NCBI GenBank assembly: GCA_022823145.1 | Contig: JAJDXS010000058.1 | Coordinates: 34,908-98,907 of the forward strand | Direction: 5' to 3' | DNA: 64,000 bases | Source: Gemmatimonadota bacterium | GTDB taxonomy: Bacteria; Gemmatimonadota; Gemmatimonadetes; Longimicrobiales; Gaopeijiaceae | In this document: positions 35,067 through 44,890 of the stretch, piece after piece | Position numbering within the stretch: the stretch's first letter is position 1 | Layout: each line of letters opens with the position of its first letter | Position numbers and translations under genes: made by a program | The notes under the pieces: model-generated | The model's input: the letters and a program-made list of their open reading frames with translations, nothing else | Told to the model about the DNA's origin: nothing | Databases searched by the model: none

Positions 35067-36389
35067 TCAGTTCACCAGCCCGGTCACGAGCGCCGGCCAC
35101 TGGATGATCAGCATCAGGCCGATCAGCTGGATGATGATGAACGGGATCACCGCACGGTAAAGTTCGGTAGTCTTCACCTCCGGGGGGGCCACACCCCTCA
35201 GATAGAAGAGCGCGAAGCCGAAGGGCGGCGTCAGGAACGAGGTCTGCAGGTTCATCCCGATCATCACGCCGAACCAGACCAGGTCGATGCCCAGGACGGC
35301 CGCCGCCGGCGCCAGTAGCGGGATGATGATGAAGGCGATCTCGAAGAAGTCGAGGAAGAAGCCGAGGATGAAGATCGTCAGGTTGGCGACCAGGAGCAGG
35401 CCGATCCGCCCGCCGGGCAGGGTCGTCAGCAGGTCTTCGATCCAGATGTCGCCGTAGAGCCCCCGGAAGACGAGCGCGAACGCCGTCGAGCCGATCAGCA
35501 GGAACATCACCATCGTGGTGAGCTTGGTCGCGCCCAGGCACGACTCGCGCAGCACGCTCATCGACATCCGGCCCCGCGCCGTCGCCAGCAGGATCGCGCC
35601 CACGGACCCGATCGCGCCGGCCTCGGTCGGAGTCGCGATCCCGGCGAAGATGGACCCCAGCACGATCAGAATGAGCAGCAGCGGCGGCAGCATCACCACC
35701 GCCACGCGGCGCATCAGCACCCGGAAGTCGACGTCGGTCATCTCGGGCGGCAGCGCGGGCGCGGCCTCGGGCTTGACCACCGCCACGCCCGCCACGTACA
35801 GCGCGTACATCCCGGCCAGCATCAGTCCCGGCACCAGTCCGCCGATGAAGAGATCGCCCACGGAGATGCCCAGCTGGTCGGCCAGGACCACCAGCACGAT
35901 GCTCGGCGGGATGATCTGCCCCAGCGTCCCCGACGCGAGGATCACCCCCGACGAGAGCCGCGCCGAGTAATTGTAGCGCAGCATGACCGGCAGCGAGATG
36001 CTGCCCATGGCCACCACCGAGGCGCCAACGACGCCAGTTGCGGCGGCCAGCATCGCGCCCACGACCACGACCCCTAGCGCAAGCCCCCCGCGTAGCCTCC
36101 CGAAGAGTGTGCCGATCGTCGTCAGCAGATCCTCGGCGAGCTTTGCCTTCTCCAACACCAGCCCCATGAAGATGAAGAACGGCACGGCCAGGAGCACATA
36201 GTTCGACATCACCCCGAAGATCCGCTCGGGCATGGCGAACAGCAGGTTCCAGTCGAAGAACCCGAACTGCACGCCGATGAAGGCGAAGATCAGCGAGGCG
36301 CCGCCCAGGGCGAACGCGACCGGATAGCCGCAGAAGATGATCAGGAAGACCACCACGAACATCAGAGGGGCGAGGATGTTCGCTTCCAT
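35067..36389 (-). CDS. dctM: TRAP transporter large permease subunit (DctM)
   Basis: 440 residues with about twelve hydrophobic segments and the DctM signature: FVVVFLIIFCGYPVAFALGG, VPFFIFMGLVLEKAKLAEDL, GVVGASVVAMGSISLPVMLR, ASGTLGQIIPPSIVLVVLAD, then ATPTEAGAIGSVGAILLATA. It forms the Na+-driven elevator channel of the TRAP system in the inner membrane. Its ATG directly abuts the stop of dctQ. It ends about 110 bases from the 3' end of dctP, which is on the opposite strand. Confidence 0.95.
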   Translation of the reverse strand: MEANILAPLMFVVVFLIIFCGYPVAFALGGASLIFAFIGVQFGFFDWNLLFAMPERIFGVMSNYVLLAVPFFIFMGLVLEKAKLAEDLLTTIGTLFGRLRGGLALGVVVVGAMLAAATGVVGASVVAMGSISLPVMLRYNYSARLSSGVILASGTLGQIIPPSIVLVVLADQLGISVGDLFIGGLVPGLMLAGMYALYVAGVAVVKPEAAPALPPEMTDVDFRVLMRRVAVVMLPPLLLILIVLGSIFAGIATPTEAGAIGSVGAILLATARGRMSMSVLRESCLGATKLTTMVMFLLIGSTAFALVFRGLYGDIWIEDLLTTLPGGRIGLLLVANLTIFILGFFLDFFEIAFIIIPLLAPAAAVLGIDLVWFGVMIGMNLQTSFLTPPFGFALFYLRGVAPPEVKTTELYRAVIPFIIIQLIGLMLIIQWPALVTGLVN

Positions 36390-37091
36390 CTAGAGTCCGA
36401 TCCCTCCGGCGGGCGCTTCGGCGGCATCTTCGCCCTCTTCCTCGGCGTCGTCCCCCCGCCGCAGGACCGCCAGATCCTTCAGGAACTCCGACACCCCCTG
36501 GGCGAGCAGCAGCACGAACGCCACGATGATCACGGCCTTCAGCGGGTAGCGCGGCAGTCCGCCCGGGTCCGGCGAGGCCTCGCGCACCGCCCACGAATTC
36601 CGGATCGACGGCCAGGAGACCCACAGCACGAAGATCGAGAAGGGAAGGAGCATGACGACGGCGCCGACGACGTTGATCGCGGCCCTGGCCCTGGCGCGGA
36701 GTCGCCCGTACAGGACATCCACCCGCACGTGGGCGTTTTCCCTGAGTGCGAAGCCCGCCCCGAGCAGGAAGATCAGCGAGAAGAGGTACCACTGCAGCTC
36801 CAGGTAGAGGTTGGAGCTGAGGTTGACGCCGATGAAGCGTCCGAGGTAGCGCGCGATGGCGTTGTATGCCCCGATCAGCACCATCACCAGCGCCATCCAC
36901 GCGATGAAACGCCCCAGGCCGCCGGTCAGGCGGTCGACGAAGCGGGAGTAGGGGTTGTCACGCAATGGCTTGTCGCTGTCCCAGGTGGGTGGGTCGGGCT
37001 TGCGGAGGGGTCGACGGGGTTCGTGGGCCGACGCCCAGACTATCACGCGTGGCGGGTGGTGAGCAAGGACTGGCCCTTCAGCCTCGCGCAT
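36390..37091 (-). CDS. dctQ: TRAP transporter small permease subunit (DctQ)
   Basis: The product has 233 residues. Four membrane helices are visible (FIAWMALVMVLIGAYNAIAR, LQWYLFSLIFLLGAGFALRE, VVGAVVMLLPFSIFVLWVSW, AVIIVAFVLLLAQGVSEFLK) with the DctQ motif ENAHVRVDVLYGRL after helix 2. An acidic tail (RRGDDAEEEGEDAAE) closes the protein. The start is uncertain. ATG 37091 overlaps the gpmI end by 14 bases and adds a basic, proline-rich leader. A GTG at 37046 would give a shorter form. It is placed after gpmI and before dctM on the same strand, so the three are probably co-transcribed. Confidence 0.9.
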   Translation of the reverse strand: MREAEGPVLAHHPPRVIVWASAHEPRRPLRKPDPPTWDSDKPLRDNPYSRFVDRLTGGLGRFIAWMALVMVLIGAYNAIARYLGRFIGVNLSSNLYLELQWYLFSLIFLLGAGFALRENAHVRVDVLYGRLRARARAAINVVGAVVMLLPFSIFVLWVSWPSIRNSWAVREASPDPGGLPRYPLKAVIIVAFVLLLAQGVSEFLKDLAVLRRGDDAEEEGEDAAEAPAGGIGL

Positions 37092-38670
37092 TCTCCCGTG
37101 CCAGCACGCTTCGCCCCGTCATCTCGTGCGGCTGGGGTATTTGCAGGAGATGAAGGATCGTGGGGGCCACGTCGGCGAGGATTCCGTCGCGCACGGTCGC
37201 GGTGGGCCCTCCGGGGCGCCTGCACAGGATCAGCTGCACCGGCCCGGTGGTGTGGGCCGTGAACGGGCTTCCGTCCTCGCACAGCATCCGCTCGGCATTG
37301 CCGTGATCGGCGGTCACCAGCGCCGTCCCGCCGACCCGGGCGACGGCCTCCAGCACCCGCCCCACGCATTCGTCGACCGCCTCCACCGCGGCGACCGCTG
37401 CCGGAATGCTCCCGGTGTGACCCACCATGTCGGCGTTGGCGTAGTTGACCAGGATGAAGTCGTGGCGCCGCTCGGCGATGTGGGCGACGAGCGCCTCGGT
37501 CAGCTCCGGCGCGCTCATCTCGGGCTTGAGGTCGTAGGTGGCGACCTGGGGCGACGGGATGAGGTGGCGCTCCTCGCCCGGGAAGGGCTCTTCCACTCCG
37601 CCGTTGAAGAAATACGTGACGTGGGGGTACTTCTCCGTCTCGGCCATGCGGAGCTGTGTCCGCCCCGCGGCCGCCAGCACCGCGCCCAGGACGTTGTCGA
37701 GGGTGCGTGGCGGGAAGAGGACGGGGTAGGGAAAGTCGTCCTCGTAGCGGGTCATGGCGACGAGGCGGTTGCACGGGCCGCGCGGGCGCTCGAAGTGGGG
37801 GAAGTCCTCGTCCATCAGCGCAGCGGTGAGCTGGCGGGCGCGGTCGGCGCGGAAGTTGAAGAAGAGGATGCCGTCGCCGGGGCGGATGCCCTCCGGGTCG
37901 CCGACCACGGCCGGCGGCAGAAACTCGTCGGTCGTGCCGTTGGCGTAGCACCCTGCGACGTATCCCGAGGCGCTCTCCACCCGCGGTCCTCCTCCTTCAG
38001 CGATCGCCCGGTAGGCGCGTCTGGTGCGCGGCCAGCGGCGGTCCCGGTCCATCGCGTAGTAACGCCCGGACACCGTGGCGATCCGGATGTCGCCGCGGCT
38101 TGCTCCCGTGCGCGCCTCGAGCTCCTCGATCCACCCGACCCCCGAGGTCGGCGATGTGTCGCGGCCATCGGTGACCGCGTGCAGCCGCGCCGGCAGGCCC
38201 GCGCGTTCGGCCCAGTCCACCAGCGCCAACAGGTGGGAGATGTCGCTGTGCACCCCCCCGTCCGAACAGAGGCCCACCAGGTGGAGCGCACCGCCCCGGC
38301 GCTCGACCCCGGCGCCCAGTTCGCACAGCGCCGGGATCTCGAAGAAGGAACCGTCCCGTATCGCCAGCGAGATGCGCGTGACGTCCTGATGGACGATCCT
38401 GCCCGCACCCAGATTCAGGTGCCCGACCTCGGAGTTCCCCATCTGGCCGGCGGGAAGCCCCACGTCCTCGCCCGAGGTAGCGAGGAAGCCCCACGGGCAC
38501 GAAGCCAGCAGCCCGTCGCGCACCGGCGTCCGCGCCATCGCCACGGCGTCGCCCCTGCGCGCGATCTCGGCCGGATCCGATGCCGGCACTCCCCACCCGT
38601 CGCAGACGATCAGGACGACCGGGCATGCGTGGTCCGGTTGCCGTGCCCTGGACTCCGCAATTCCATTCAT
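37078..38670 (-). CDS. gpmI: 2,3-bisphosphoglycerate-independent phosphoglycerate mutase
   Basis: 530 residues, normal for the metal-dependent enzyme that interconverts 3- and 2-phosphoglycerate in glycolysis. Motifs: VVLIVCDGWGV (metal Asp), GQMGNSEVGHLNLGAG with the catalytic Ser at residue 80, VTDGRDTSPTSG, VSGRYYAMDRDRRW, LFFNFRADRAR-type segment (ILFFNFRADR), then VNYANADMVGHTG and ALVTADHGNAE. All expected metal ligands are visible. Its 3' end overlaps dctQ. No clear ribosome site precedes the ATG. It is the probable housekeeping copy. Confidence 0.96.
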   Translation of the reverse strand: MNGIAESRARQPDHACPVVLIVCDGWGVPASDPAEIARRGDAVAMARTPVRDGLLASCPWGFLATSGEDVGLPAGQMGNSEVGHLNLGAGRIVHQDVTRISLAIRDGSFFEIPALCELGAGVERRGGALHLVGLCSDGGVHSDISHLLALVDWAERAGLPARLHAVTDGRDTSPTSGVGWIEELEARTGASRGDIRIATVSGRYYAMDRDRRWPRTRRAYRAIAEGGGPRVESASGYVAGCYANGTTDEFLPPAVVGDPEGIRPGDGILFFNFRADRARQLTAALMDEDFPHFERPRGPCNRLVAMTRYEDDFPYPVLFPPRTLDNVLGAVLAAAGRTQLRMAETEKYPHVTYFFNGGVEEPFPGEERHLIPSPQVATYDLKPEMSAPELTEALVAHIAERRHDFILVNYANADMVGHTGSIPAAVAAVEAVDECVGRVLEAVARVGGTALVTADHGNAERMLCEDGSPFTAHTTGPVQLILCRRPGGPTATVRDGILADVAPTILHLLQIPQPHEMTGRSVLARENARG

Positions 38671-38827
38671 TTCCCGTAGGCTTGTAGACTGAATCGAGAT
38701 CCGAGGCGGCTATGCCCGCCGGCGACGAACGTCGACAAGGTACGTGAAAACGCGCGCCGCTGTCCTGTGCCGCCCCCCAGGGTGGCGGGGTGCGCCGAGC
38801 GCACCAATGTTCCGAGGTAAGGCCGAC

Positions 38828-39853
38828 ATGACATTTGGTCAATCTGACCTTACAGAATTGCAGGCCATTGACCTGCAGGGCCATTCCGCGCCCCCTGTCC
38901 GGTTGGCGACCGCGGCCCCACCCGGGGATCTCCCCGAACTGCAGCGCTGGAGAGCCGCAGTGGGGCCGGTGAGGATGGCAACGGTGGCCCGCCGGGTCTC
39001 CGCCCGCACGGCTGGTTGGCCGCTCACCATCGTGGCCTGGAACACAAACGTCGGTGGCGGTGCGCTTCGCACCCTGTGGGACCACCTGACGGCCGGCCGG
39101 GACACTGCTGCCGGCCCGACCGTGCTCCTGTTGCAGGAAGTGTTCGCGACCGGACCGCAGATCCCCGGGCTCACTCCCGGCGCGGCATGGGCCACGCGCA
39201 TCACGGCCGTGCCGCCCGATGAAGAGCGCACCGACATCGTCACCTTCGCGCGAGACACGGGATTGTCGCTGCTCTACACTCCCTCGATGCGGAACGGAGG
39301 ACCCAGGCCGGGCGCACCGGGCGGACCCCCCGAAGACCGCGGCAACGCCATTCTCGCCAACCTGCCCCTGTCGGCGCCCCAGGCCATCGAACTCCCCTTC
39401 GAACGCCAGCGCCGGGTCGCCGTCGCGGCGGACGTGACCATCGCGGACACGACCATAACCCTCTGCTCCATACATCTCGACAACAGATCGCAGTGGAGCC
39501 GGGCGTGGAGAACCCTCGGCGCCGGTCGCCGACGCCAGATGGCCGGGTTGCTCGAGGTGTTCCCGGGGCCGGCCGCCGAACACCAGGCCCACATCCTGGG
39601 CGGCGACCTGAACACCTGGGTCGGCGGCCGCCGCGAAAGCGCCTGCCGGCTCGCGCGTTTCCGCTTTCCCCTTCCCGTGCGACCGGATCGCCGACCGACG
39701 CACCACCTGGAGATCGGTGGCTGGCTCCGTCATTCCGACCACCTGATGTTCCGACTCCCCTCCGGGTGGCGTGGCGCCTGCCATCGCGCGGACGCTACCT
39801 TCGGATCTGACCATTACCCACTGGTCGGAACCGTTGAGCCCTGCTTGCCGTAA
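38828..39853 (+). CDS. Endonuclease/exonuclease/phosphatase (EEP) family protein
   Basis: About 341 residues from ATG 38828 (MTFGQSDLTELQ), with AAGG close before it; in-frame ATGs at 38744 and 38807 would add unlikely sequence. The EEP core starts near residue 60: LTIVAWNTNVGGGALRTLWD, VLLLQEVF (metal Glu), RGNAILANLPLSAPQAIELP, LCSIHLDNRS, HILGGDLNTW, then the terminal ATFGSDHYPLVG with the catalytic Asp-His. There is no signal peptide or membrane anchor. Substrates in this superfamily range from DNA to phospholipids, so the exact reaction is open. The final H-D pair and LQE make it probably active. Confidence 0.85.
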   Translation: MTFGQSDLTELQAIDLQGHSAPPVRLATAAPPGDLPELQRWRAAVGPVRMATVARRVSARTAGWPLTIVAWNTNVGGGALRTLWDHLTAGRDTAAGPTVLLLQEVFATGPQIPGLTPGAAWATRITAVPPDEERTDIVTFARDTGLSLLYTPSMRNGGPRPGAPGGPPEDRGNAILANLPLSAPQAIELPFERQRRVAVAADVTIADTTITLCSIHLDNRSQWSRAWRTLGAGRRRQMAGLLEVFPGPAAEHQAHILGGDLNTWVGGRRESACRLARFRFPLPVRPDRRPTHHLEIGGWLRHSDHLMFRLPSGWRGACHRADATFGSDHYPLVGTVEPCLP

Positions 39854-39858
39854 TAGCA

Positions 39859-39884
39859 CGGAGTCGTAGAGCTACGGAACTCCG
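39859..39884 (+). terminator. Hairpin after the EEP-family gene
   Basis: CGGAGT-CGTAG and CTACG-GA-ACTCCG pair into a stem of about ten base pairs with a tight loop and a two-base bulge, starting 6 bases after the stop codon. No run of U follows, so it may be a stabilising 3' end rather than a true intrinsic terminator. Confidence 0.35.
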
Positions 39885-39974
39885 GATCGGCCCGGTGCCG
39901 ATGCCGATCGCACCCCGCCCGTGCGGCGCCCCCATAGGCGCACGCCGCGTCCCTCATACGGAGGAGCCCTGCCC

Positions 39975-42845
39975 ATGTCTCGTCTTCGCCGCTTCTCGAC
40001 TCTGCCCGCTCTTGCCCGGCTCGCGGGAGCCATCGCATTCGTCCCGCTCGCCATCGCCTGTGGCCCGGGGTCGGACGCCGGTACAACCGGGGAGACGTTC
40101 TCGATACCCTTCGAGCGCTACGAACTCGCCAACGGGCTCGAGGTGGTGCTGCATGTGGACCGCTCGGACCCGCTGGCGGCGGTCGCCATGACCTTCCATG
40201 TCGGTTCGGCGCGCGAGGTCGCGGGGCGCACGGGATTCGCCCACCTGTTCGAGCACCTCTTCTTTCTTGACTCGGAGAACCTGGGTGCGGGGGGTCTCGA
40301 TCGCCTCATGACCCGTATCGGAAGCTCGACCAACGGGTCGACCAGCCGCGACCGCACCAACTACTTCGAGGTCGTGCCCATCGACGGCCTGGAGAAGGCG
40401 CTGTGGGCCGAGGCGGACAAGCTGGGATTCTTCATCAACACGGTGACCGAATCCGTGGTGGCGAAGGAGAAGCAGGTGGTCAAAAACGAGAAGCGGCAGG
40501 GCGTGGACAACCAGCCCTATGGTCACACCAACTTCGTCATCGACCGCGCGCTGTACCCCGAAGGGCACCCGTACCGCTGGCAGGTGATCGGCTCGCTTCA
40601 GGATCTGGACGCGGCGACGCTGGCCGACGCCAAGGAGTTCCACGCGCGCTGGTACGGGCCCAACAACGCGACGCTGGCGGTGGCCGGTGACATCGACGTA
40701 GAGCGGACGAAGGAGTGGATCGAGAAGTACTTCGGCGAAATCCCGCCGCGGGAGCTGCCGACGGTGAACGAGCCACCCACCGTGGAGCTGGCCGAGACTC
40801 GCCTCCTGTTTCACGAGGACAACTTTGCGCGCCTTCCTCGCCTGACCATGTCCTGGCCGGCCGTCCCCCTCTACCACCCCGACAGCTATGCGCTCGACGT
40901 CCTGGCCGCGCTGCTCACCGACGGCAGGTCGACCCCGTTCTACAAGGTCCTGGTGGAGGAGCGGCGGGTCGCGCCCGCGGCGTCGGCGTTCAACAGCACA
41001 CAGGAGCTGGCGGGCCGTTTCACGCTGCAGGTGGGGGCTTTTGCCGGAACCGACCTCGACAGCGTCCAAGCGGCCGTCGAGGCGGCCTTCGGGCGGTTCG
41101 AAGATGACGGAGTCCCGGAGGCGGAGCTGCGCAGGGTGAAAGCCGGTACCGAAACAGCGTTCTACAGGGGCCTGTCGAGTGGGTTGGGCAAGGCCTTCCA
41201 GTTGACGCAATACGCCATCTTCGCGGATGACCCCGGATTCGCCGCCGAGGACCTCCGACGCACCCTGGCCGTGACCGCGGACGATGTGCTCAGGGTGTAC
41301 GAGACCTACGTGGCTGGCAGACCGTACGTCGCGACCAGCTTCGTGCCCCTGGGCGAGGCGGAGCTGGCACTGGCCGGCTCGGAGCGCGCGGAGGTCGTCG
41401 AGGAACCGATAGTGCAGGGGGCCGAGGCGGCCTTCACCGTCACACGCGGCGAGGAGCGCACTCCGCAGGGCTCCTTCGACCGGTCCGTCGAACCGCCCTT
41501 TGGGCCTTCGCCGAGCTTGCGTGTGCCGGAGGTGTGGAGCGAGACGCTCGCCAACGGCCTCGCGGCATTCGGCATCGAGGACCGCGAGACCCCGATCGTG
41601 CAGTTCGAGCTGCGCTTTCGCGGCGGCCTCCTGCTCGAGGACCCCTACCGGACCGGCGTGGCCAACCTGCTGGCAGAGACGATGCTCGAAGGCACGGCCA
41701 ACCGCACACCCGAGGAGTTGGAGCAGGCGATCGACCTTCTCGGCGCGTCGCTCAACGTCTTCGCGGGCACGCAGAGCTTCACCGTTGCGGGTAGCGTGCT
41801 GGCTCGGAACTATGCTGCGACCATGGCTCTTGTCGAGGAGATCCTCCTGGAGCCGCGCTTCGACGCGGAGCGCTTCGAGCTCGCCAGGCAACGGGTCGGA
41901 AGCGCGATCCGGCGACAGGCCGCAAGCCCCGGCGCGGTGGCGGCGGGGGCCTTCAACCGGCTCGTCTACGGCGACCACATTCTGGCCGAGAACACCCTGG
42001 GCACGATCGAGACGCTGGAGTCGATCACGCTCGACCAGCTACGGGAATACCACCGGACAGCCCTGACTCCGGCGGCAAGCGCCTTCCACGTCGCCGGTGC
42101 GGTTTCGGCCGACGAGGCGACAGGGCCCCTGGCCGGTCTCGCCGCTCGCTGGACCGGAGGCGATGAGCCCGACTACGCGGCCCCGCCCGTGTGGTCTCCG
42201 GAGCGTGCCGGACTGTACTTCATCGACGTTCCCGGCGCGGTGCAGTCCGTGCTCGCGATCGGGCGACTCGCACTTGCAGAGACCGACGACGGCTTCTATC
42301 CGGCCACGGTAATGAACTTCCGGCTGGGGGGCGGCGGGTTCGCGTCGGACCTGACGCTGGAGCTCAGGGAGGGCAAGGGGTACACGTACGGGATCGGGTC
42401 CGGCTTCCAGGGGACCGATCTCCCCGGCCCGTTCGCGATCCGCTCGTCCGTGCGGGCCAACGTGACCTTCGAATCGCTCAATCTCATCAAGGAGATCGTG
42501 GAGCGCCACGGCCCCACTTTCGACGAGGCGGATCTGGAGGCCACGCAGGGGTTCCTGCTGCGCGCCAACGCCCGCGCCTTCGAGACGCTTGGCGCCAAGC
42601 TCGGCGTGGTCCGTGCCGTGAGCGTGTACGGATTCGCGCCGGATTACATCCTGGAGCGCGAGCGCATCGTACGCGAAATGACGATCGATCGCCTGCGCGA
42701 ACTGGCCGAACGCCACCTGGACACGCAAGGCATGATCTGGCTCGTGGTGGGCGACGCGGCGACCCAGCGCGACCGCCTGGCGGCCTTGGGCCTCGGCGAA
42801 GCGGTCATGCTGGATCGCACCGGGAGGCCGTTGGCATCGCCGTAG
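39975..42845 (+). CDS. Two-domain-pair M16 zinc peptidase, lipoprotein
   Basis: About 956 residues. GGAGGAG before ATG 39975 fixes the start. The signal peptide ends in a lipobox (VPLAIACGPG). The first half is the active M16 unit: ANGLEVVLHVDRSDPLAAVA, then GFAHLFEHLFFLDSENLG with HLFEH at residues 90-94, and a downstream Glu in KNEKRQGVDNQP. The second half (LANGLAAFGIEDRETPIVQF, LLEDPYRTGVANLLAETMLE) is a zinc-less repeat, as in pitrilysin-like single-chain enzymes. It should cleave peptides in the periplasm. It is monocistronic and ends 16 bases from the convergent pyrC gene. Confidence 0.93.
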   Translation: MSRLRRFSTLPALARLAGAIAFVPLAIACGPGSDAGTTGETFSIPFERYELANGLEVVLHVDRSDPLAAVAMTFHVGSAREVAGRTGFAHLFEHLFFLDSENLGAGGLDRLMTRIGSSTNGSTSRDRTNYFEVVPIDGLEKALWAEADKLGFFINTVTESVVAKEKQVVKNEKRQGVDNQPYGHTNFVIDRALYPEGHPYRWQVIGSLQDLDAATLADAKEFHARWYGPNNATLAVAGDIDVERTKEWIEKYFGEIPPRELPTVNEPPTVELAETRLLFHEDNFARLPRLTMSWPAVPLYHPDSYALDVLAALLTDGRSTPFYKVLVEERRVAPAASAFNSTQELAGRFTLQVGAFAGTDLDSVQAAVEAAFGRFEDDGVPEAELRRVKAGTETAFYRGLSSGLGKAFQLTQYAIFADDPGFAAEDLRRTLAVTADDVLRVYETYVAGRPYVATSFVPLGEAELALAGSERAEVVEEPIVQGAEAAFTVTRGEERTPQGSFDRSVEPPFGPSPSLRVPEVWSETLANGLAAFGIEDRETPIVQFELRFRGGLLLEDPYRTGVANLLAETMLEGTANRTPEELEQAIDLLGASLNVFAGTQSFTVAGSVLARNYAATMALVEEILLEPRFDAERFELARQRVGSAIRRQAASPGAVAAGAFNRLVYGDHILAENTLGTIETLESITLDQLREYHRTALTPAASAFHVAGAVSADEATGPLAGLAARWTGGDEPDYAAPPVWSPERAGLYFIDVPGAVQSVLAIGRLALAETDDGFYPATVMNFRLGGGGFASDLTLELREGKGYTYGIGSGFQGTDLPGPFAIRSSVRANVTFESLNLIKEIVERHGPTFDEADLEATQGFLLRANARAFETLGAKLGVVRAVSVYGFAPDYILERERIVREMTIDRLRELAERHLDTQGMIWLVVGDAATQRDRLAALGLGEAVMLDRTGRPLASP

Positions 42846-42861
42846 CCACCGGAGCTCGGCC

Positions 42862-44214
42862 TCATGTCGCCGTGGCCCAGTAGCCACCCCGTTCATGATC
42901 GAAGACCAGCGCGCGGCCGAGCGGCTCATTGGCAACACGTCCGTCGGCAAAGACGGTGCGGCCCCCCAGGAACGTCCTCACGGGCCAGCCCTGGAGTCGC
43001 GTTCCGTGCCAGGGGCTCCAGCCGCACCTGGTGCGCTGATCCTCGTTTCTCACCTCTCGCTCCTCCGCCATGTCGACAAGCACGAGATCCGCGTCGTAAC
43101 CCGGCTCGATACGGCCCTTGCCGACAATGTCCCAGATGTGGGCGGGCCCGTCGCTCATCCACTTGGCGAGGTCCTGCAGGGTGCAGCGGCCGCGGTTCAC
43201 CTCGTTGAGCATGAGCGGGAGAAGGACTTCGACGGCCGGGATGCCGGAGGGCGATTCGGGATAGGGTGCGCGCTTCTCCTCGAGTGTGTGCGGGGCGTGG
43301 TCGGTGGCGAGGATCTGGATGGCGCCGGCCTTCAGCCCCCGCCAGAGAGCGGCGCGGTCGTCGGCGGTCTTTAGCGACGGGTTCATCTGGGCGAGCGTGC
43401 CGAGGCGGTCGTAGTCCGAGATGTCGAAAAACAGGTGATGCGGGCACGCCTCGGCAGTGACGGGGTCGCCTTGTTGTGCCAGGATCGCCACTTCTTTGGC
43501 GGTAGACACGTGGAGGACATGGAAGCGGTGACGGTGGCGTCGTGCGAGATCGATTGCGCGCAGCGTGGCCGTGACCGCCGCCCAGTTGTCGCGGATGCGG
43601 GAGTGGTCGTGCACGGAGAGCGGGCCCTTGAGGCGCTCCCGGTTCGCGCGCACGGTGGACTCGTCCTCGCAGTGCGCGGTAATCGGGAGTGTCGTCTCGG
43701 CGAAGATCGCCTCCAGGCAATCCTGGTCGTCCACCAGCATGTTTCCGGTGCTGGACCCCATGAAGATCTTGATCCCGGGCGTCGAGACTCCGGGGGTGCG
43801 CCCGGCCCGGCAGAGCTCGTCCAGGTTGTCCGTCCTGGCACCCATGTAGAAGCCGTAGTTGACCACGCAGCGGCGCTCGGCCAGGGCAAGCTTGTCGGCG
43901 AGCGCCTCGACGGTAACCGTCTGCGGCACGGTGTTGGGCATCTCCAGGAACGACGTGATGCCGCCGGCCGCGCAGGCCTGACTGCCCGTGCGCAGATCCT
44001 CCTTGTGGGTGAGGCCGGGGTCGCGAAAGTGAACCTGATCGTCGATCACACCGGGCAGGAGGTGCAGCCCGGCCGCCTCCACGACCTCGTCGGCGCGCGT
44101 GTGCGGCGGCGCGTCCACCCCCAGAATCTGCCCGTCCTCGACAAGAACCGAGGTGCGCGCGGTCTCTTCCGGCATAACCACGCTGGCGTTGCGAATCAGG
44201 ATGCGGTGCGGCAT
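42862..44214 (-). CDS. pyrC: Dihydroorotase
   Basis: 450 residues, class I (amidohydrolase) type. It closes carbamoyl-aspartate to dihydroorotate in pyrimidine synthesis. Metal-site motifs: [30 protein letters not shown] with the carboxylated Lys, [20 protein letters not shown], then [14 protein letters not shown] with the catalytic Asp. An allantoinase-like assignment is possible because the families are close, but [10 protein letters not shown] and the SSTGN loop favour DHOase, as in MraY-less Bacteroidota PyrC. It is followed upstream (34 bases) by the NfuA-like gene on the same strand. Confidence 0.88.
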   Translation of the reverse strand: MPHRILIRNASVVMPEETARTSVLVEDGQILGVDAPPHTRADEVVEAAGLHLLPGVIDDQVHFRDPGLTHKEDLRTGSQACAAGGITSFLEMPNTVPQTVTVEALADKLALAERRCVVNYGFYMGARTDNLDELCRAGRTPGVSTPGIKIFMGSSTGNMLVDDQDCLEAIFAETTLPITAHCEDESTVRANRERLKGPLSVHDHSRIRDNWAAVTATLRAIDLARRHRHRFHVLHVSTAKEVAILAQQGDPVTAEACPHHLFFDISDYDRLGTLAQMNPSLKTADDRAALWRGLKAGAIQILATDHAPHTLEEKRAPYPESPSGIPAVEVLLPLMLNEVNRGRCTLQDLAKWMSDGPAHIWDIVGKGRIEPGYDADLVLVDMAEEREVRNEDQRTRCGWSPWHGTRLQGWPVRTFLGGRTVFADGRVANEPLGRALVFDHERGGYWATAT

Positions 44215-44248
44215 GACTCCGACCTGCCGGCCCCCGTCAGGACCGGAC

Positions 44249-44839
44249 CTATGTGAAGTACGGGTTGTCCCCGCTCGCGTGGTCCGTCACGTCGTGAATC
44301 GCCGTCACCTCCGGCACCGACTGTGACACCATGCGCTCCACACCCTGGCGCAGCGTCATGCGCGACATCGCACACCCCTGGCACCCGCCCGCCATCTCGA
44401 TGAAGATCTCGGTGCCCTGCACGTCGACCAGGTTGATTACGCCTCCGTGCGCCGCGATCGCCGGGTTGATCTCGGTGTCCAGCACCTCGGTGACCCGTTC
44501 CGCCAGCGCGCCCCCGGGGCCGGCCTCGTCCATCGCGTCCTTCACCGCATCCGGGTCCGGAGTGATCTGAAAGCCGCTCTCCTGGACCGTCTCGACGAAG
44601 TCCACCCTGGCCCCGTCCAGCCGCTTCACGCTCGCTTCATCGACCAGCACCGTGAACGCCCCCGCATCGACCTCGACATCCGACGCACTGCGCGCCTCCG
44701 CCTCGACCAGCGTGAGTTCGTAGTTGGGAGCGAATGGACTTCCCTCCACCGCGATCCTGAGCGCCTGCAGCCCGTCCTCCTCCACGTCCATGAACGACGT
44801 GACCATGTCCCGGGCCTTATCCGTAAACGTCAGCTTCAT
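44249..44839 (-). CDS. nfuA: NfuA-like Fe-S scaffold/carrier protein (NifU C-terminal domain)
   Basis: The product has 196 residues. The N-terminal 100 residues have the A-type-like (IscA) fold without its Cys: [20 protein letters not shown], then [20 protein letters not shown]. The C-terminal domain is Nif[40 protein letters not shown] with the CxxC cluster ligand. This is the NfuA layout, which passes 4Fe-4S clusters to targets. It lies 51 bases after sbcC and upstream of pyrC on the same strand. DHOase is not an Fe-S enzyme, so no functional tie to it is implied. Confidence 0.9.
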   Translation of the reverse strand: MKLTFTDKARDMVTSFMDVEEDGLQALRIAVEGSPFAPNYELTLVEAEARSASDVEVDAGAFTVLVDEASVKRLDGARVDFVETVQESGFQITPDPDAVKDAMDEAGPGGALAERVTEVLDTEINPAIAAHGGVINLVDVQGTEIFIEMAGGCQGCAMSRMTLRQGVERMVSQSVPEVTAIHDVTDHASGDNPYFT

Positions 44840-44890
44840 TTGCTACCTCACTGTGGTGTTGTGCCTTCTGAAATCTAAGCCCGACGCTGG

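Noticed and set aside
37126..38679. 517-codon open frame on the plus strand
   Set aside because: It lies fully antisense to gpmI, whose catalytic motifs are complete. Long antisense frames are expected at this GC content.
38837..38849. GGTCA-ATC-TGACC palindrome near the EEP gene start
   Set aside because: A five-base arm inside the probable coding region is too weak to call an operator.
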